Numbered from the stretch's first letter, positions 52,770 through 61,724 are shown. The stretch: 64,000 nucleotides of DNA from Pseudonocardia alaniniphila (GCF_022524485.1 NZ_JAKXMK010000030.1:1-64000); one strand, 5' to 3'. Program-made: numbers and translations. Notes: a model not told the origin generated them from the sequence alone.

Positions 52770-54440
52770 GTGTACCAGCAGGTCATCGCCCCGCTCGGAG
52801 GGAGCCTCGGGTGGTCGGCCCTCGCCGCCGCGATCCCGTTGCTCGTCCTCTTCCTGCTCCTCGGGGTCTTCCGGATACGGGCCTGGTTGGCGTCGCTGAT
52901 CGGGCTACTGGTCGCGTTCGTGATCGCGGTGCTGGTCGACGGCATGCCCGTTCCGGCCGCGGCGGACGCTGCCGCCGAAGGTGCGGCGTACGGGCTGTAC
53001 CCGATCCTGTGGATCGTGATCAACGCGATCTGGATCTACCACCTGACGGTGGAGTCCGGTCACTTCGACGTGCTGCGCCGCGCCTTCGCGCGGATCAGCG
53101 CGGACAAGCGCGTACAGGGCATCATCATCGCGTTCTCCTTCGGCGCGCTGCTCGAAGCGCTGGCCGGATTCGGCGCGCCCGTCGCGATCTGCGCCGTGAT
53201 GCTGGTGGCGATCGGGATGAAGCCGCTCAAGGCCGGTGCGGTGGCGCTGATCGCCGACACCGCGCCGGTCGCGTTCGGGGCCGTCGGGATACCGATCACC
53301 ACGCTCGCGCAGGTCTCTGGCCTGCCTGTCGACGACCTCGCCGCGATGACCGGCCGCCAGGTGCCGATACTCGCGGTGTTCGTCCCGCTCGTCATGCTGG
53401 TGGTGCTCGACGGCAGGCGAGGACTGCGGGAGGCCTGGCCTGCTGGGCTCGTCGCGGGTGTGACGTTCGCCGTTGCGCAGTTCCTGGTGGCGAGCTACGG
53501 ACCCGTGCAGCTCGTCGACATCGTGGCGTCGCTGGTCTCAGCGGCTTCCGTGCTGCTCCTGCTGCGGGTGTGGCAGCCGGCAGGCACCCCGGACGATGGG
53601 CAGGACGGCGGCCGCGTGCCGGCGGGCGCCAGGCTCGTACCGGAGGGACCGGGCGCGGCGTCGCGGCCCGCGGGACCCACGCTCACCGGCGGCGACAGCG
53701 GCGGGCAGGTTCTTCTCGCCTTCGTGCCGTACCTGATCGTCATCGTGCTGTTCGTGCTCTCGGTGATCCCCGTGCTGAAGGCGGTGCTCTCCGCGCCGAC
53801 CGTGACGTTCGCGTGGCCGGGACTGGACATCCGCACGCCCACTGGGGCGCCGGTCTCGTTGACGATGTTCAAGTTCGACTGGCTGATCGCCTCCGGCACC
53901 GTGTTGCTCATAGCCGGGCTCCTCACGGGGGCGGTCCTGCGGATCTCACCGCTGCGTCTCGTCCGGGCGTACGGCCACACGCTGTATCAGCTGCGCGGCG
54001 CCGGGGTGACCGTGATGGCCGTCCTCGGGCTGGCCTACGTCATGAACCTCTCCGGCCAGACGGCGACGCTGGGCCTGTTCCTAGCCGGAGCGGGCAGCCT
54101 CTACGCGCTCTTCGCGCCGCTGCTGGGCTGGTTCGGCACAGCCGTCACCGGCTCGGACACCTCGTCGAACTCGCTCTTCGGTGCCCTGCAGGCCAGCGCC
54201 GGACACAGCACCGGAATCTCGCCGATCCTGCTGGCCGCGGGCAACACCTCCGGTGGTGTGCTCGGCAAGATGATCAGCCCGCAGAGTCTCGCGATCGGCG
54301 CGGCCGCGGTCGGGCTCGCCGGGCGCGAGGGCGAGCTCCTGCGCCGAGTGCTGGTTCCCACGGTGCTCTTCGTGGCGGCGATGTGCCTACTCGTCTATCT
54401 CCAGTCGACGCCCGTCCTGTCGTGGATGGTCGTGCGATGA
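52770..54440 (+). CDS. L-lactate permease family (LctP/LldP) transporter
   Basis: A 556-residue transporter with 12-14 helices. The N-terminus YQQVIAPLGG, the ALAGFGAPVAI core and DTAPVAFGAVGIPITTLAQV follow LldP. The family imports lactate, glycolate and similar 2-hydroxy acids with protons. GTG 52770 is preferred because GGAGG lies five bases before it and the protein then begins like LldP; two ATGs at 52752 and 52755 are in frame. Placed after the mutase gene and overlapping the next gene (ATGA), it probably imports 2-hydroxyisobutyrate, i.e. 2-methyl-lactate. A Gly/Ala/Pro-rich loop at about residues 270-305 is longer than usual. Confidence 0.9.
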   Translation: MYQQVIAPLGGSLGWSALAAAIPLLVLFLLLGVFRIRAWLASLIGLLVAFVIAVLVDGMPVPAAADAAAEGAAYGLYPILWIVINAIWIYHLTVESGHFDVLRRAFARISADKRVQGIIIAFSFGALLEALAGFGAPVAICAVMLVAIGMKPLKAGAVALIADTAPVAFGAVGIPITTLAQVSGLPVDDLAAMTGRQVPILAVFVPLVMLVVLDGRRGLREAWPAGLVAGVTFAVAQFLVASYGPVQLVDIVASLVSAASVLLLLRVWQPAGTPDDGQDGGRVPAGARLVPEGPGAASRPAGPTLTGGDSGGQVLLAFVPYLIVIVLFVLSVIPVLKAVLSAPTVTFAWPGLDIRTPTGAPVSLTMFKFDWLIASGTVLLIAGLLTGAVLRISPLRLVRAYGHTLYQLRGAGVTVMAVLGLAYVMNLSGQTATLGLFLAGAGSLYALFAPLLGWFGTAVTGSDTSSNSLFGALQASAGHSTGISPILLAAGNTSGGVLGKMISPQSLAIGAAAVGLAGREGELLRRVLVPTVLFVAAMCLLVYLQSTPVLSWMVVR

Positions 54441-55036
54441 CGGGAGAGCGGGGCATGTCTGCGCCGGACACGCACTCGGCCGCGGCGACGAGCGAGGCTG
54501 CGGTGGGGGAGGTCGAGGAGGCGAACGCCACGGTCGGCGCGGCGTTGTGCAGCGGCACGGTGCCCGACCGGTTCGTCCTGCTGTTGCGCGACGTGCAGAG
54601 CGACCTGCTGGCTCTCGCGACCGACCTGTCAGCCCTCGGATCGGACGGCTCAGATCGCGCCATCGACGCCGCGGCCGTGCAGCAGGTGCTCGCCGCCGTC
54701 GACGAGCACCGCAGCGAACCCGTGCCGGCCGATTTCGCCGTGCTCGGGGGCAGCACCAGCGCCGTCGGGCTCCTGCGGCTCGCGCGGATGACGGTGCGCC
54801 GGGCCGCCCGTAGCGTCCGCCGGCTCGAGCACGTCGGCGCGGTGCCGGACCTCAGCTGTGGCGGTGCCTACCTCGACGCGCTCGCCGAGCTGTTGCTCGT
54901 CCTGGCCTTCGAGAGCGAGCTGCTCGAGCGGCAGCAGCTCCCGGTGGGGTGGTGCGGCGACGGATCCGGCCTCATGGACTTCACCCCGATCGTGCCGCGG
55001 CGTGAGAAACATGCCGGGTTGTCCAGGCGTGGTTAG
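54437..55036 (+). CDS. Degenerate PduO-type cobalamin adenosyltransferase-like protein
   Basis: A 199-residue protein that aligns with the helical bundle of PduO/MMAB ATP:cob(I)alamin adenosyltransferases. GEVEEANATVG (24-34) corresponds to GTVDELNxxIG, LRDVQSDLLALATDLS to IQxDLFxLGADLS, LGGSTSAVGLLRLARMTVRRA (103-123) to PGGSxxAAxLHxARTVxRRAE, and YLDALAELLLVLA to YLNRLSDLLFVLA. The N-terminal ATP-loop (TKTGDxGxT) is absent and the Glu after RRA is Ala, so catalysis is doubtful. It overlaps the permease gene by four bases. It may bind or deliver B12 for the mutase rather than adenosylate it. A GntR operator overlaps its stop codon. Confidence 0.75.
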   Translation: MTGERGMSAPDTHSAAATSEAAVGEVEEANATVGAALCSGTVPDRFVLLLRDVQSDLLALATDLSALGSDGSDRAIDAAAVQQVLAAVDEHRSEPVPADFAVLGGSTSAVGLLRLARMTVRRAARSVRRLEHVGAVPDLSCGGAYLDALAELLLVLAFESELLERQQLPVGWCGDGSGLMDFTPIVPRREKHAGLSRRG

Positions 55037-55040
55037 ACCA
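55030..55040. promoter_or_regulatory. FadR-type GntR operator 3
   Basis: TGGTTAGACCA (with flanks, GTGGTTAGACCACAT at 55029-55043) is the reverse complement of operator 2. It overlaps the stop codon of the adenosyltransferase-like gene and lies about 195 bases before the second GntR gene, linking both ends of the mutase operon to one regulator family. Confidence 0.7.
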
Positions 55041-55234
55041 CATTGAGGTCCTGATGTACGCTGCCGAAGTCGTCGACGGTGCCAGGAATGCCGGATCTCG
55101 CCACAGCCGTCGGGTCGCGGGCTGCGGAGTCCTGCTCCGTCACAGCTCCGCAACGGGTCCCGTACCCCAGAAGGCGAGCCCACCGTGCTCATCCAGCCCA
55201 GTCGCCCCTCCGATCCTGCGGTGGGGCGAGCGTC

Positions 55235-55996
55235 GTGACCGCCGAGACGGGGTGGGAGCGGGTGCGGCGGCTTCGTAACCACGAGCAGGTGCTCGCGCAG
55301 ATCCAGGACAAGATCCTGGACGGTGAGCTGCGCATCGGGGCGAAGCTCCCCAGCGAGCGCGAGCTCGTCGAGATCCTCGGTGTGAGCCGCACCAGTGTCC
55401 GTGAAGCGTTGCGGGCGCTCGAGGCCATGGGCGTGATCGATGCACAGGCGGGTTCCGGACGCGACTCGGGGTCGGTCGTCTCCGGCCGTTCGTCCGAGGC
55501 TCTCGGCAACCTTCTGCGACTGCACGTCGCGCTGGCCGAGATCAGCCTCGGCGAGCTGATCGAGATCCGCGTGCAGCTGGAAGGGCCTGCTGCCGCGGGC
55601 GCCGCACAGCACAGCACAGCCGACGACATCGCGCGGCTCCGCGAGCTCAACGAGGGGATGCGGGCGCGCAGCCTCCCGTCCGACCAGTTCAACGAGCTGG
55701 ACGCCGAGTTCCACGTGAGCATCGCCAAGACCTCCGGCAACGCTCTCGCCGCTACGTTGATGCAAGCGCTGCGCGCCGCGGTGAAGTCGGAGATGGTCGC
55801 GGCGTTCACCCTGCTCGACGACTGGCGGGCCGTGGCCGACCAACTCGTGGACGAACACGAGGGGATCATCGCGGCGATCGAGGCGCGCGACCGCGTCCGC
55901 GCCGCTCGGCTCGTCGAGGAACACATCAGGCGCTTCTACGAGGAGCACGTCGCGCGGGGCGATCGGGCGGCCGCTCCGGGAACGGGAGCCGGTTGA
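55235..55996 (+). CDS. FadR-type GntR transcriptional regulator (second)
   Basis: A 253-residue GntR/FCD regulator. The winged helix is canonical: LPSERELVEILGVSRTSVRE then ALRALEAMGVIDAQAGSG. The FCD domain contains FNELDAEFHVSIAKTSGNAL, the same element as in the regulator at 47284. GTG 55235 opens the HTH domain; the frame is open to 55079 but that segment is unstructured. It lies downstream of operator 3 and its stop overlaps the TTG of the hydrolase gene, so it is cotranscribed with that gene. It may share sites with, or compete against, the first regulator. Confidence 0.88.
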   Translation: MTAETGWERVRRLRNHEQVLAQIQDKILDGELRIGAKLPSERELVEILGVSRTSVREALRALEAMGVIDAQAGSGRDSGSVVSGRSSEALGNLLRLHVALAEISLGELIEIRVQLEGPAAAGAAQHSTADDIARLRELNEGMRARSLPSDQFNELDAEFHVSIAKTSGNALAATLMQALRAAVKSEMVAAFTLLDDWRAVADQLVDEHEGIIAAIEARDRVRAARLVEEHIRRFYEEHVARGDRAAAPGTGAG

Positions 55997-57138
55997 GCGC
56001 AGCGGCGCCCTCCGACAGCTCCGGCGGATCCGATGGGTTCGTCGGTTTCATCGACGCCGGCGACGACCCCGGGCACGTCCGGGTCCGCCGCCACGGCCGG
56101 GTCGGCCGACTGACCCTCGATCGCCCCGAGGCGATCAACGCGCTGTCCCTGCGCATGATGGTCGCTCTCGACACGGTGTTGCGACGCTGGGAAACCGACC
56201 CGCAGATCGACGTGGTGGTGCTCGACGGCACCGGTCCCCGCGGGTTCTGCGCGGGTGGGGACATTCGGGTCATCTACGAGGACGCCCAGAACCGGCGCGG
56301 TGTGTCCGAACGGCTGTGGCGTACCGAGTACCTGCTCGACGCCCTCATCGCCGACTACCGCAAACCGGTCGTGACCGTCCTCGACGGGATCACGATGGGC
56401 GGCGGGATCGGAATCGGCTGCCACATCCGCCACCGGATCGTCACCGAGCGGTCCGTGCTCGCGCTGCCCGAGGTCGCGCTCGGCCTCGCCCCGGACGTCG
56501 GGGGGCTGCTCCTGCTCGCGCGCGCCCCCGGGCGGCTCGGCGCGCACCTCGCGCTGACAGCAGCCCGGATGGGCGGGGTGGACGCCGTGCGCGCAGGGTT
56601 CGCCGACGCCGTCGTGCCGTCGGAACGGCTGGGGCAACTCGTACCCCTGCTGCAACGGATGGATCCGGCCGATGCGATCGCGACACTGGCCGTCGCACCG
56701 TCGGCGCTGGGGGACGGTGAGCTCGAGGCGCACCGCTCCTGGATCGACATGTGCTACGACGCCGATGAGGTGCCCGCTGTGGTCGAGCGGCTCGCCGCCC
56801 ACCCCGAGCCGGCCGCGCGCGCCGCGGCCGAGGCGATCACGCGGATGTCACCGCTCGCGCTGTGTGTCACCTGGTGCGGGCTCGGCGAGGCCGGCAAGGC
56901 CGACGCGCTCGGACCGACCCTCGTCCAGGATCTCCGGGTGAGCTACCGCTTCCTGGACGGCCCCGACCTCGTCGAGGGCATCCGCGCCGCGGTGATCGAC
57001 AGGAGCCGATCCCCGGTCTGGTCGCCGGAGCGGCTGAGCGATGTGACACCGGCGATGGTCGAGAGGCACTTCGCGCCGCTCGGCGCAGCGGATCTCGATC
57101 TGAGCCCGGTGCTGGGCCGGCGCGCCGGGAGGCCCTGA
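55993..57138 (+). CDS. Enoyl-CoA hydratase/isomerase family; 3-hydroxyisobutyryl-CoA hydrolase-like
   Basis: A 381-residue crotonase-fold protein, the length of 3-hydroxyisobutyryl-CoA hydrolase rather than of short hydratases. The oxyanion-hole parts are FCAGGDIRVIYE (85-96) and GITMGGGIGIG (132-142). Glu160 and Asp168 in LPEVALGLAPDVGG match the hydrolase's catalytic pair. The TTG start overlaps the GntR stop by four bases (TTGA). In valine breakdown this enzyme frees 3-hydroxyisobutyrate; beside a hydroxyacyl-CoA mutase operon it could act on 3-hydroxybutyryl-CoA or on a related hydroxyacyl-CoA. The start codon assignment is moderately sure. Confidence 0.86.
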   Translation: MSAAAPSDSSGGSDGFVGFIDAGDDPGHVRVRRHGRVGRLTLDRPEAINALSLRMMVALDTVLRRWETDPQIDVVVLDGTGPRGFCAGGDIRVIYEDAQNRRGVSERLWRTEYLLDALIADYRKPVVTVLDGITMGGGIGIGCHIRHRIVTERSVLALPEVALGLAPDVGGLLLLARAPGRLGAHLALTAARMGGVDAVRAGFADAVVPSERLGQLVPLLQRMDPADAIATLAVAPSALGDGELEAHRSWIDMCYDADEVPAVVERLAAHPEPAARAAAEAITRMSPLALCVTWCGLGEAGKADALGPTLVQDLRVSYRFLDGPDLVEGIRAAVIDRSRSPVWSPERLSDVTPAMVERHFAPLGAADLDLSPVLGRRAGRP

Positions 57139-57156
57139 CCAGGACGATGTGCGAGG

Positions 57157-57672
57157 TCAGCGCTTCCCGGACGCTCGGACGCCACCACCGTTGCGTGCGC
57201 CGGACGCCGCCGCCCGATCCCAGATCAGCACCGCGGTGTGCGGTCTGCCGTCGATCACTATCGGCGTGATCGTGGTCAGCTCCAGCCTCCGGCCGTCGAG
57301 CGTCACCTTGCGGTGGAGCGATTCCCCGACCCAGTTGGGCAGGAGACTCACGTCGATCTCGTGGACGACGACCGAGTTGTCGACGACGCGATACGCGCCC
57401 GAGTAGGCGAGGTACCCGTCCGCGGCGTCGGCACGCTCCGCGGCCGTCCCGTCGCCGGGGCCGGCGACCTGGTAGGGCGGCCGGCCGGGTCGCATGATCT
57501 GTACCGACACGTGACCGTCCGGGGTGTACATGACGTACCCCGAGGCGTCATCGCCCAGGGGATGGACCGTCCGCCCATCGTCGTCGCTGCGCGCTTCGTA
57601 GGACACCAGTTCCCATGCGCCGACGAGCTGTTCCTGCAGCGGCCGTGCGGATGCGACGTCGTTTTCCGGCAC
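57157..57672 (-). CDS. Lipocalin-like domain protein
   Basis: A 171-residue beta-rich protein of the bacterial lipocalin-like (lipocalin_5) group. It begins with LVGAWELVSYEARSDDDGR and has the typical GYVMYTPDGHVSVQIMRPGRP strand pair, AYSGAYRVVDNSVVVHEIDV, and LTTITPIVIDGRPHTAVLIW. It probably binds a small hydrophobic ligand in the cytoplasm; no signal peptide is seen. The C-terminus is a short basic tail. It converges on the crotonase gene and sits downstream of the FAD-linked oxidase on the same strand, 84 bases away. Confidence 0.82.
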   Translation of the reverse strand: MPENDVASARPLQEQLVGAWELVSYEARSDDDGRTVHPLGDDASGYVMYTPDGHVSVQIMRPGRPPYQVAGPGDGTAAERADAADGYLAYSGAYRVVDNSVVVHEIDVSLLPNWVGESLHRKVTLDGRRLELTTITPIVIDGRPHTAVLIWDRAAASGARNGGGVRASGKR

Positions 57673-57756
57673 CGGGTGCTCCGTTTCGTGCGGCGGTTTC
57701 CCTCCACTCTATGCCGCAAGAAATCTTCGCATGTCCGGAAACGGGGTAAGGGACGC

Positions 57757-59160
57757 TCAGCCGGGCAGAATGTTCTGGTTTCGGTGGAACACGTTCTGCG
57801 GGTCGTATTCGGCCTTGATCCGGGCCAGCCGGGGGTATTTCTCGCCATAGGAGGCCCGTACCCGGTCGTCCTCGAACTCGGACATGGCGTTGACGTAGCT
57901 GCCGATCCCGATGGCGTGGGGCTGCAGAGCCTGCCAGCAGGACCGCACCCAGTCGCGGTCGGTGGCCATCTCCTCGTACTCGAGCGACACACCGGTGATG
58001 AACACGCCGAACTGGGGTGTGCGTGTACCGCCGAACGCGGTGTCGCTGTCAGGAACGTCGCTGTAGGCGCCGTCCAGCCGGACCATCAGGAACATGGACA
58101 GCGGTGAGGTCCGCAGCGGTGCCTGTGCGACGAGGATCTCGATGACCTCGTCGGACAGCTCGGTGAAGTTCGCGCTCTTCTCGTAGCAGTAGTGGCCCCA
58201 GGCCGTCCTTTCGTCGGAGAGCTTCTGCAGCTCGACGAAGGGCATCGGACCGACCGTGTCGAACAGCGGCGGCAGCTGCTCCCGGATCCGGGCGACCACC
58301 TGGTCGTGCGCCTCGGAGCCCTCCTCCTCCGGGCTGACGTCGGCCAGCAGAATGGCGTAACCGCGCTGGTTGTGAAACTGCTCGGGGACGAACGGAGCCG
58401 CCGGGGCGTCCGTCGCGGCCATCAGCAGCGTGAACTGCCGGGGCAGGTCGGCCAGCACCTCGCGGCCGAGCCGGAACATCTCGGCGGCCTGCTCCTGACC
58501 GTAGAACAGCATGGCGAACCGAATGTTCGGGCCGACCTCGTGGAGGCGGAACTCGAACTGCGTGACCACCCCGAAGTTGCCACCGCCGCCGCGGACGGCC
58601 CAGAACAGCTCCGGATTCTCGTCGGCGGCGGCCCGCACCACCTGTCCGGCTGCGGTGACCAGCCGTACCGACACCAGGTTGTCGATGCTCAGCCCGGCCG
58701 TTCTGGTGAGCCACCCCAGGCCGCCGCCGAGCGTCAGCCCGGCCACCCCGGTGTGGCTGATCATTCCGGCGGGTGCGGCGAGGCCGTGCTTCTGGGCGGC
58801 AGCATCCACATCGCTGAGCAGTGCACCACCACCGACCTTGACGCGCCGGGCTGCCGGGTCGACCTGCACGCTGTTCATCAGGCTGAGGTCGATGACCAGC
58901 CCGTCGTCGACGGTGGACATCCCTGCGATGCTGTGGCCGCCGCCCCGCACCGCGATCTCCAGGCCGGCGTCCCGGGCGAAGCCGATCGCCGCCACCACGT
59001 CGGCGTCCGACTCGCACCGGACGATCACCGCCGGGTGGCCGTCGGTGTCGGCGTTCCACACCCGCCTGACGTCGTCGTACTCGGACGACTCCGGGGTGAC
59101 GAGCTGTCCGGTCAGCGCCGCACGGAGGGTGTCGGCGCCGGCGGCGAGTGTGCTGGCCAT
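57757..59160 (-). CDS. FAD-linked oxidase, berberine-bridge-enzyme type
   Basis: A 467-residue FAD-binding PCMH/VAO-family oxidase. The N-terminal FAD domain has IAVRGGGHSIAGMS, where the His is the usual site of covalent 8-alpha-histidyl-FAD. The expected second cysteine attachment site reads GMISHTGVAGLTLGGG without Cys, so FAD would be singly attached. The C-terminal BBE segment ends YGEKYPRLARIKAEYDPQNV. The start ATG at 59160 has GGAGG 12 bases upstream. Substrates in this family include alcohols, sugars and alkaloid-like compounds; none can be assigned. The lipocalin-like gene follows it. Confidence 0.9.
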   Translation of the reverse strand: MASTLAAGADTLRAALTGQLVTPESSEYDDVRRVWNADTDGHPAVIVRCESDADVVAAIGFARDAGLEIAVRGGGHSIAGMSTVDDGLVIDLSLMNSVQVDPAARRVKVGGGALLSDVDAAAQKHGLAAPAGMISHTGVAGLTLGGGLGWLTRTAGLSIDNLVSVRLVTAAGQVVRAAADENPELFWAVRGGGGNFGVVTQFEFRLHEVGPNIRFAMLFYGQEQAAEMFRLGREVLADLPRQFTLLMAATDAPAAPFVPEQFHNQRGYAILLADVSPEEEGSEAHDQVVARIREQLPPLFDTVGPMPFVELQKLSDERTAWGHYCYEKSANFTELSDEVIEILVAQAPLRTSPLSMFLMVRLDGAYSDVPDSDTAFGGTRTPQFGVFITGVSLEYEEMATDRDWVRSCWQALQPHAIGIGSYVNAMSEFEDDRVRASYGEKYPRLARIKAEYDPQNVFHRNQNILPG

Positions 59161-59470
59161 GTAAGAACTACCTCCAGTAGCCATGGACGACGGATTGCGC
59201 GTGCACCCACTCGGTCGGTTCGAAGAGATTGCCGGAGCCCATCGAAGAACCGGATCCGCTGCCTCATTGCAGGTATGCGTTACCGGCTCATGGGTACTCG
59301 TTTGGTGGCGCGCTATTCTCCGGTGGGCGGCGCCGCTTCCGACGATGCCGGAGGCGGCCGGGGGCGTCAAGGTCAATCACTGCGCGCATCGAATGCGCGA
59401 TCGGTCGCAATTCGACGAACTACGCCGGTGTCTTCTCCGCGGACGAAAGTGGTCGTAGCCGATTTCTCGG
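59161..59470. other. 310-base gap between exporter and oxidase genes
   Basis: Both flanking genes run on the minus strand, so this gap holds the end of the exporter transcript and the oxidase promoter. I see no convincing gene, hairpin or operator in it. Confidence 0.4.
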
Positions 59471-60925
59471 TCAGTTCTCGTCGTGGGCGGCCGCCGAGTG
59501 GTGATCGGCAGGTGGGCGCCGGGGGATGACCAGCCCGACGGTGACGGCGGTGGCGGCCAGGATGGTCGCCGCGGTCACGAGCGCGGCATCGAACCCCGCG
59601 ACGGTGGCCGGGACGAGGCGATCGGAGGACGCGAAGTCCGGGGAGCGCTGCAGTCCACGCATCGTGACCATGGCGGCCACCGTGTTGAGCAGGGCGGTTC
59701 CGACGGATCCGCCGAGTTGCTGCACGGCGTTGACGGCTGCGGCCGCCGCTGCGGTGTCGTCGGGCCGGAGACCGTGGGTACACGTGTTGACCGCGGCGGT
59801 GAGGGCGCAGCCGAGGCCGAGGCCGATGAGGGCTTCGGCCGGCAGGAACCGGGTGAGGTAGAGAGCCGGGTCGGTGGGGTCGAGCCCGATCAGCAGCCCC
59901 GTGCCTGCCGCCATGACCAGGAGGCCCGCCGGGATGAGAACGCGGGTGGGGACGCGGGGGCCGAGACCGCCCGCGATCACGGTCGAGCCGATCGCGATGG
60001 CGACGGCGAGAGGCAGGAATGCCAGGCCGGCCTGGAGGGGCCGGTAGCCCAGGATCTCCTGGAACCAGTACGTCAGCACGAGGAAGAACCCGAACATCGC
60101 CAGCTGGGGCAGCCCGATCGCCAGGAAGGCGCCGCCGCGCGTGCGGTCGAGCACGACGTGGGGTGGCAGCAGGGGCGCGCCGACCCTGAGTTGAGCGACG
60201 CCGAACGTGACCAGGCCGATCACCCCTAGCACCAGAGATCCCTGCACCAGCGGATCGGTCCATCCGCGGGTGGCGACCTCCGTGAGCCCGAACACCGCCG
60301 CACTCATGCCGATGGCGCTGGTCGCCGTGCCGAGCAGGTCGAGCCGGACCGCTCGTCCTGCTGACCGGGGGACCACCAGCCACGCACCGGCGACAGCGAT
60401 CGCGACGATCGGGACGTTGATCCAGAGACACGAGCGCCAGCCGAGGGCCTCGGTGAGCAGTCCGCCGAGCAGCAGGCCGACCGCGGCTCCCGCTCCCGTC
60501 AGGGCGCCGAACACTCCGAACGCGAGGCTTCGCTGACGGGGTTCGACGAACACCGTCGAGATGACCGCGAGGCCTGCCGGGGCCAGGAGGGCGGCGGACA
60601 CCCCCTGCCCGGCCCGCCCGGCGAAGAGCAGCGCCGCGGTGGGCGCCGAGCCGGCGACCATCGACGCGATGGCGAAACCGGCGAGACCCGTGACGAAGGC
60701 GCGGCGTCGCCTCAGGCGGGCGACGAGTCCTCCCCCGAGAAGGAGCAGGCCCCCGAAGGGGAGGGCATACGCGGTGATGACCCAGCTGCGGGATGCATCG
60801 GTCATCGCCAGGTCCTGCTGGGCAGACGGGAGCGCGATGGTGACGACCGTCGAGTCGAGCACCACGACCAGCTGTGCCAGACCGGCCGTGACCAGCACCC
60901 ACCACCGGCCGGACGATTGCGTCAA
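59471..60925 (-). CDS. MFS drug exporter, DHA2 (EmrB/QacA) family
   Basis: A 484-residue 14-helix exporter. Helix 1 shows GLAQLVVVLDSTVVTIALPS, the DHA2 motif. The loop after helix 2-3 has LARLRRRRAFVTG, and the helix 5 antiporter motif is GAGAAVGLLLGGLLTEALGWR followed by WINVP. It probably exports toxic organic compounds with protons. The start lies 74 bases from a divergently transcribed TetR gene, with two direct-repeat operators between them, so it is under TetR-type repression. Confidence 0.92.
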   Translation of the reverse strand: MTQSSGRWWVLVTAGLAQLVVVLDSTVVTIALPSAQQDLAMTDASRSWVITAYALPFGGLLLLGGGLVARLRRRRAFVTGLAGFAIASMVAGSAPTAALLFAGRAGQGVSAALLAPAGLAVISTVFVEPRQRSLAFGVFGALTGAGAAVGLLLGGLLTEALGWRSCLWINVPIVAIAVAGAWLVVPRSAGRAVRLDLLGTATSAIGMSAAVFGLTEVATRGWTDPLVQGSLVLGVIGLVTFGVAQLRVGAPLLPPHVVLDRTRGGAFLAIGLPQLAMFGFFLVLTYWFQEILGYRPLQAGLAFLPLAVAIAIGSTVIAGGLGPRVPTRVLIPAGLLVMAAGTGLLIGLDPTDPALYLTRFLPAEALIGLGLGCALTAAVNTCTHGLRPDDTAAAAAAVNAVQQLGGSVGTALLNTVAAMVTMRGLQRSPDFASSDRLVPATVAGFDAALVTAATILAATAVTVGLVIPRRPPADHHSAAAHDEN

Positions 60926-60934
60926 CCTGACTCC

Positions 60935-60969
60935 TCGAACGTTGGACTAGTTATCGAACGTTGGTCTAG
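60935..60969. promoter_or_regulatory. Tandem TetR operators between exporter and tetR
   Basis: TCGAACGTTGGACTAG (60935-60950) and TCGAACGTTGGTCTAG (60954-60969) are near-identical 16-base repeats with a 19-base period. Each holds the AACGTT core. They lie between the divergent exporter (60925) and regulator (60999) starts. Confidence 0.7.
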
Positions 60970-60998
60970 AGACGGTGCACCGTACTAGGGTGTGGGGC

Positions 60999-61724
60999 GT
61001 GGGCGCGACCGATTCCCGTTCATCTGCCGGCGGACGAGGTGGGCGGACCAGCGGGACCGCCGGTTCGGTGTGGATGCGCGAGCCCCGTCGCTACCGCAAC
61101 TCGCCTCCGCTGACCCGGGACCGGATCGTCGAGGGTGCGGTCGAACTCCTCGACGGGGAGGGCGCCGACCGGCTGACGATGCGGAGGCTCGCCGAGCACC
61201 TCGGCGTGGGCGCCACCACCGTCTACTGGCACGTCACGACCAAGGAGGACGTCCTCGACCTCGCTCTGGACCACATCTTCGGCGAGGTGGCGCTGCCGCA
61301 GGTGAGCGACGACTGGCGGGCCGATGCGCGTGAGCTGATCCACGGCTGGCGGGCCGCCATGTTGCGTCACCCGTGGGCGCCCGGCCTGCTGGGCAGGCCG
61401 ATGCTCGGACCGAACGTGCTCGCGAGAACCGAGTGCCTCCAGTCCACGCTCGCGCGGGCCGGGTTCACGGGCGTCGGGCTCGCGGCTGCCACCCACGGCC
61501 TCGCCAACTACGTGATCGGATCCGCGCTCACCGAGACCACCTGGCGGCGCACCGACGATCCCGACGCCCGCCAGGGGGCGCGCAAGCGCCTCGAGGGCAG
61601 CCCGGCGACCTACCCGACGCTGGTCGCCTCCGGCCACCTCGGTGACCAAGCGTGGAGCGACGACGAGCTGTTCGCCCGCGGGCTGGACATCATGCTCGCC
61701 GGTCTGGGCCAGGCCGCCCGGTAG
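60999..61724 (+). CDS. TetR-family transcriptional repressor
   Basis: A 241-residue TetR-type repressor. The HTH contains [40 protein letters not shown] and the following [12 protein letters not shown]. The C-terminal domain is of the tetracycline-repressor class (TetR_C). A Ser/Gly-rich ~30-residue leader precedes the HTH, so the start is uncertain; GTG 60999, GTG 60975 and later codons are all possible. It is divergent from the DHA2 exporter and should repress it by binding the tandem repeats between them. Confidence 0.88.
   Translation: MGATDSRSSAGGRGGRTSGTAGSVWMREPRRYRNSPPLTRDRIVEGAVELLDGEGADRLTMRRLAEHLGVGATTVYWHVTTKEDVLDLALDHIFGEVALPQVSDDWRADARELIHGWRAAMLRHPWAPGLLGRPMLGPNVLARTECLQSTLARAGFTGVGLAAATHGLANYVIGSALTETTWRRTDDPDARQGARKRLEGSPATYPTLVASGHLGDQAWSDDELFARGLDIMLAGLGQAAR

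Noticed and set aside
60935-60950. SOS-box-like TCGAAC in the TetR operator
   Set aside because: The second half does not read GTTCGA at the required 4-base spacing, unlike the exact box at 40832.
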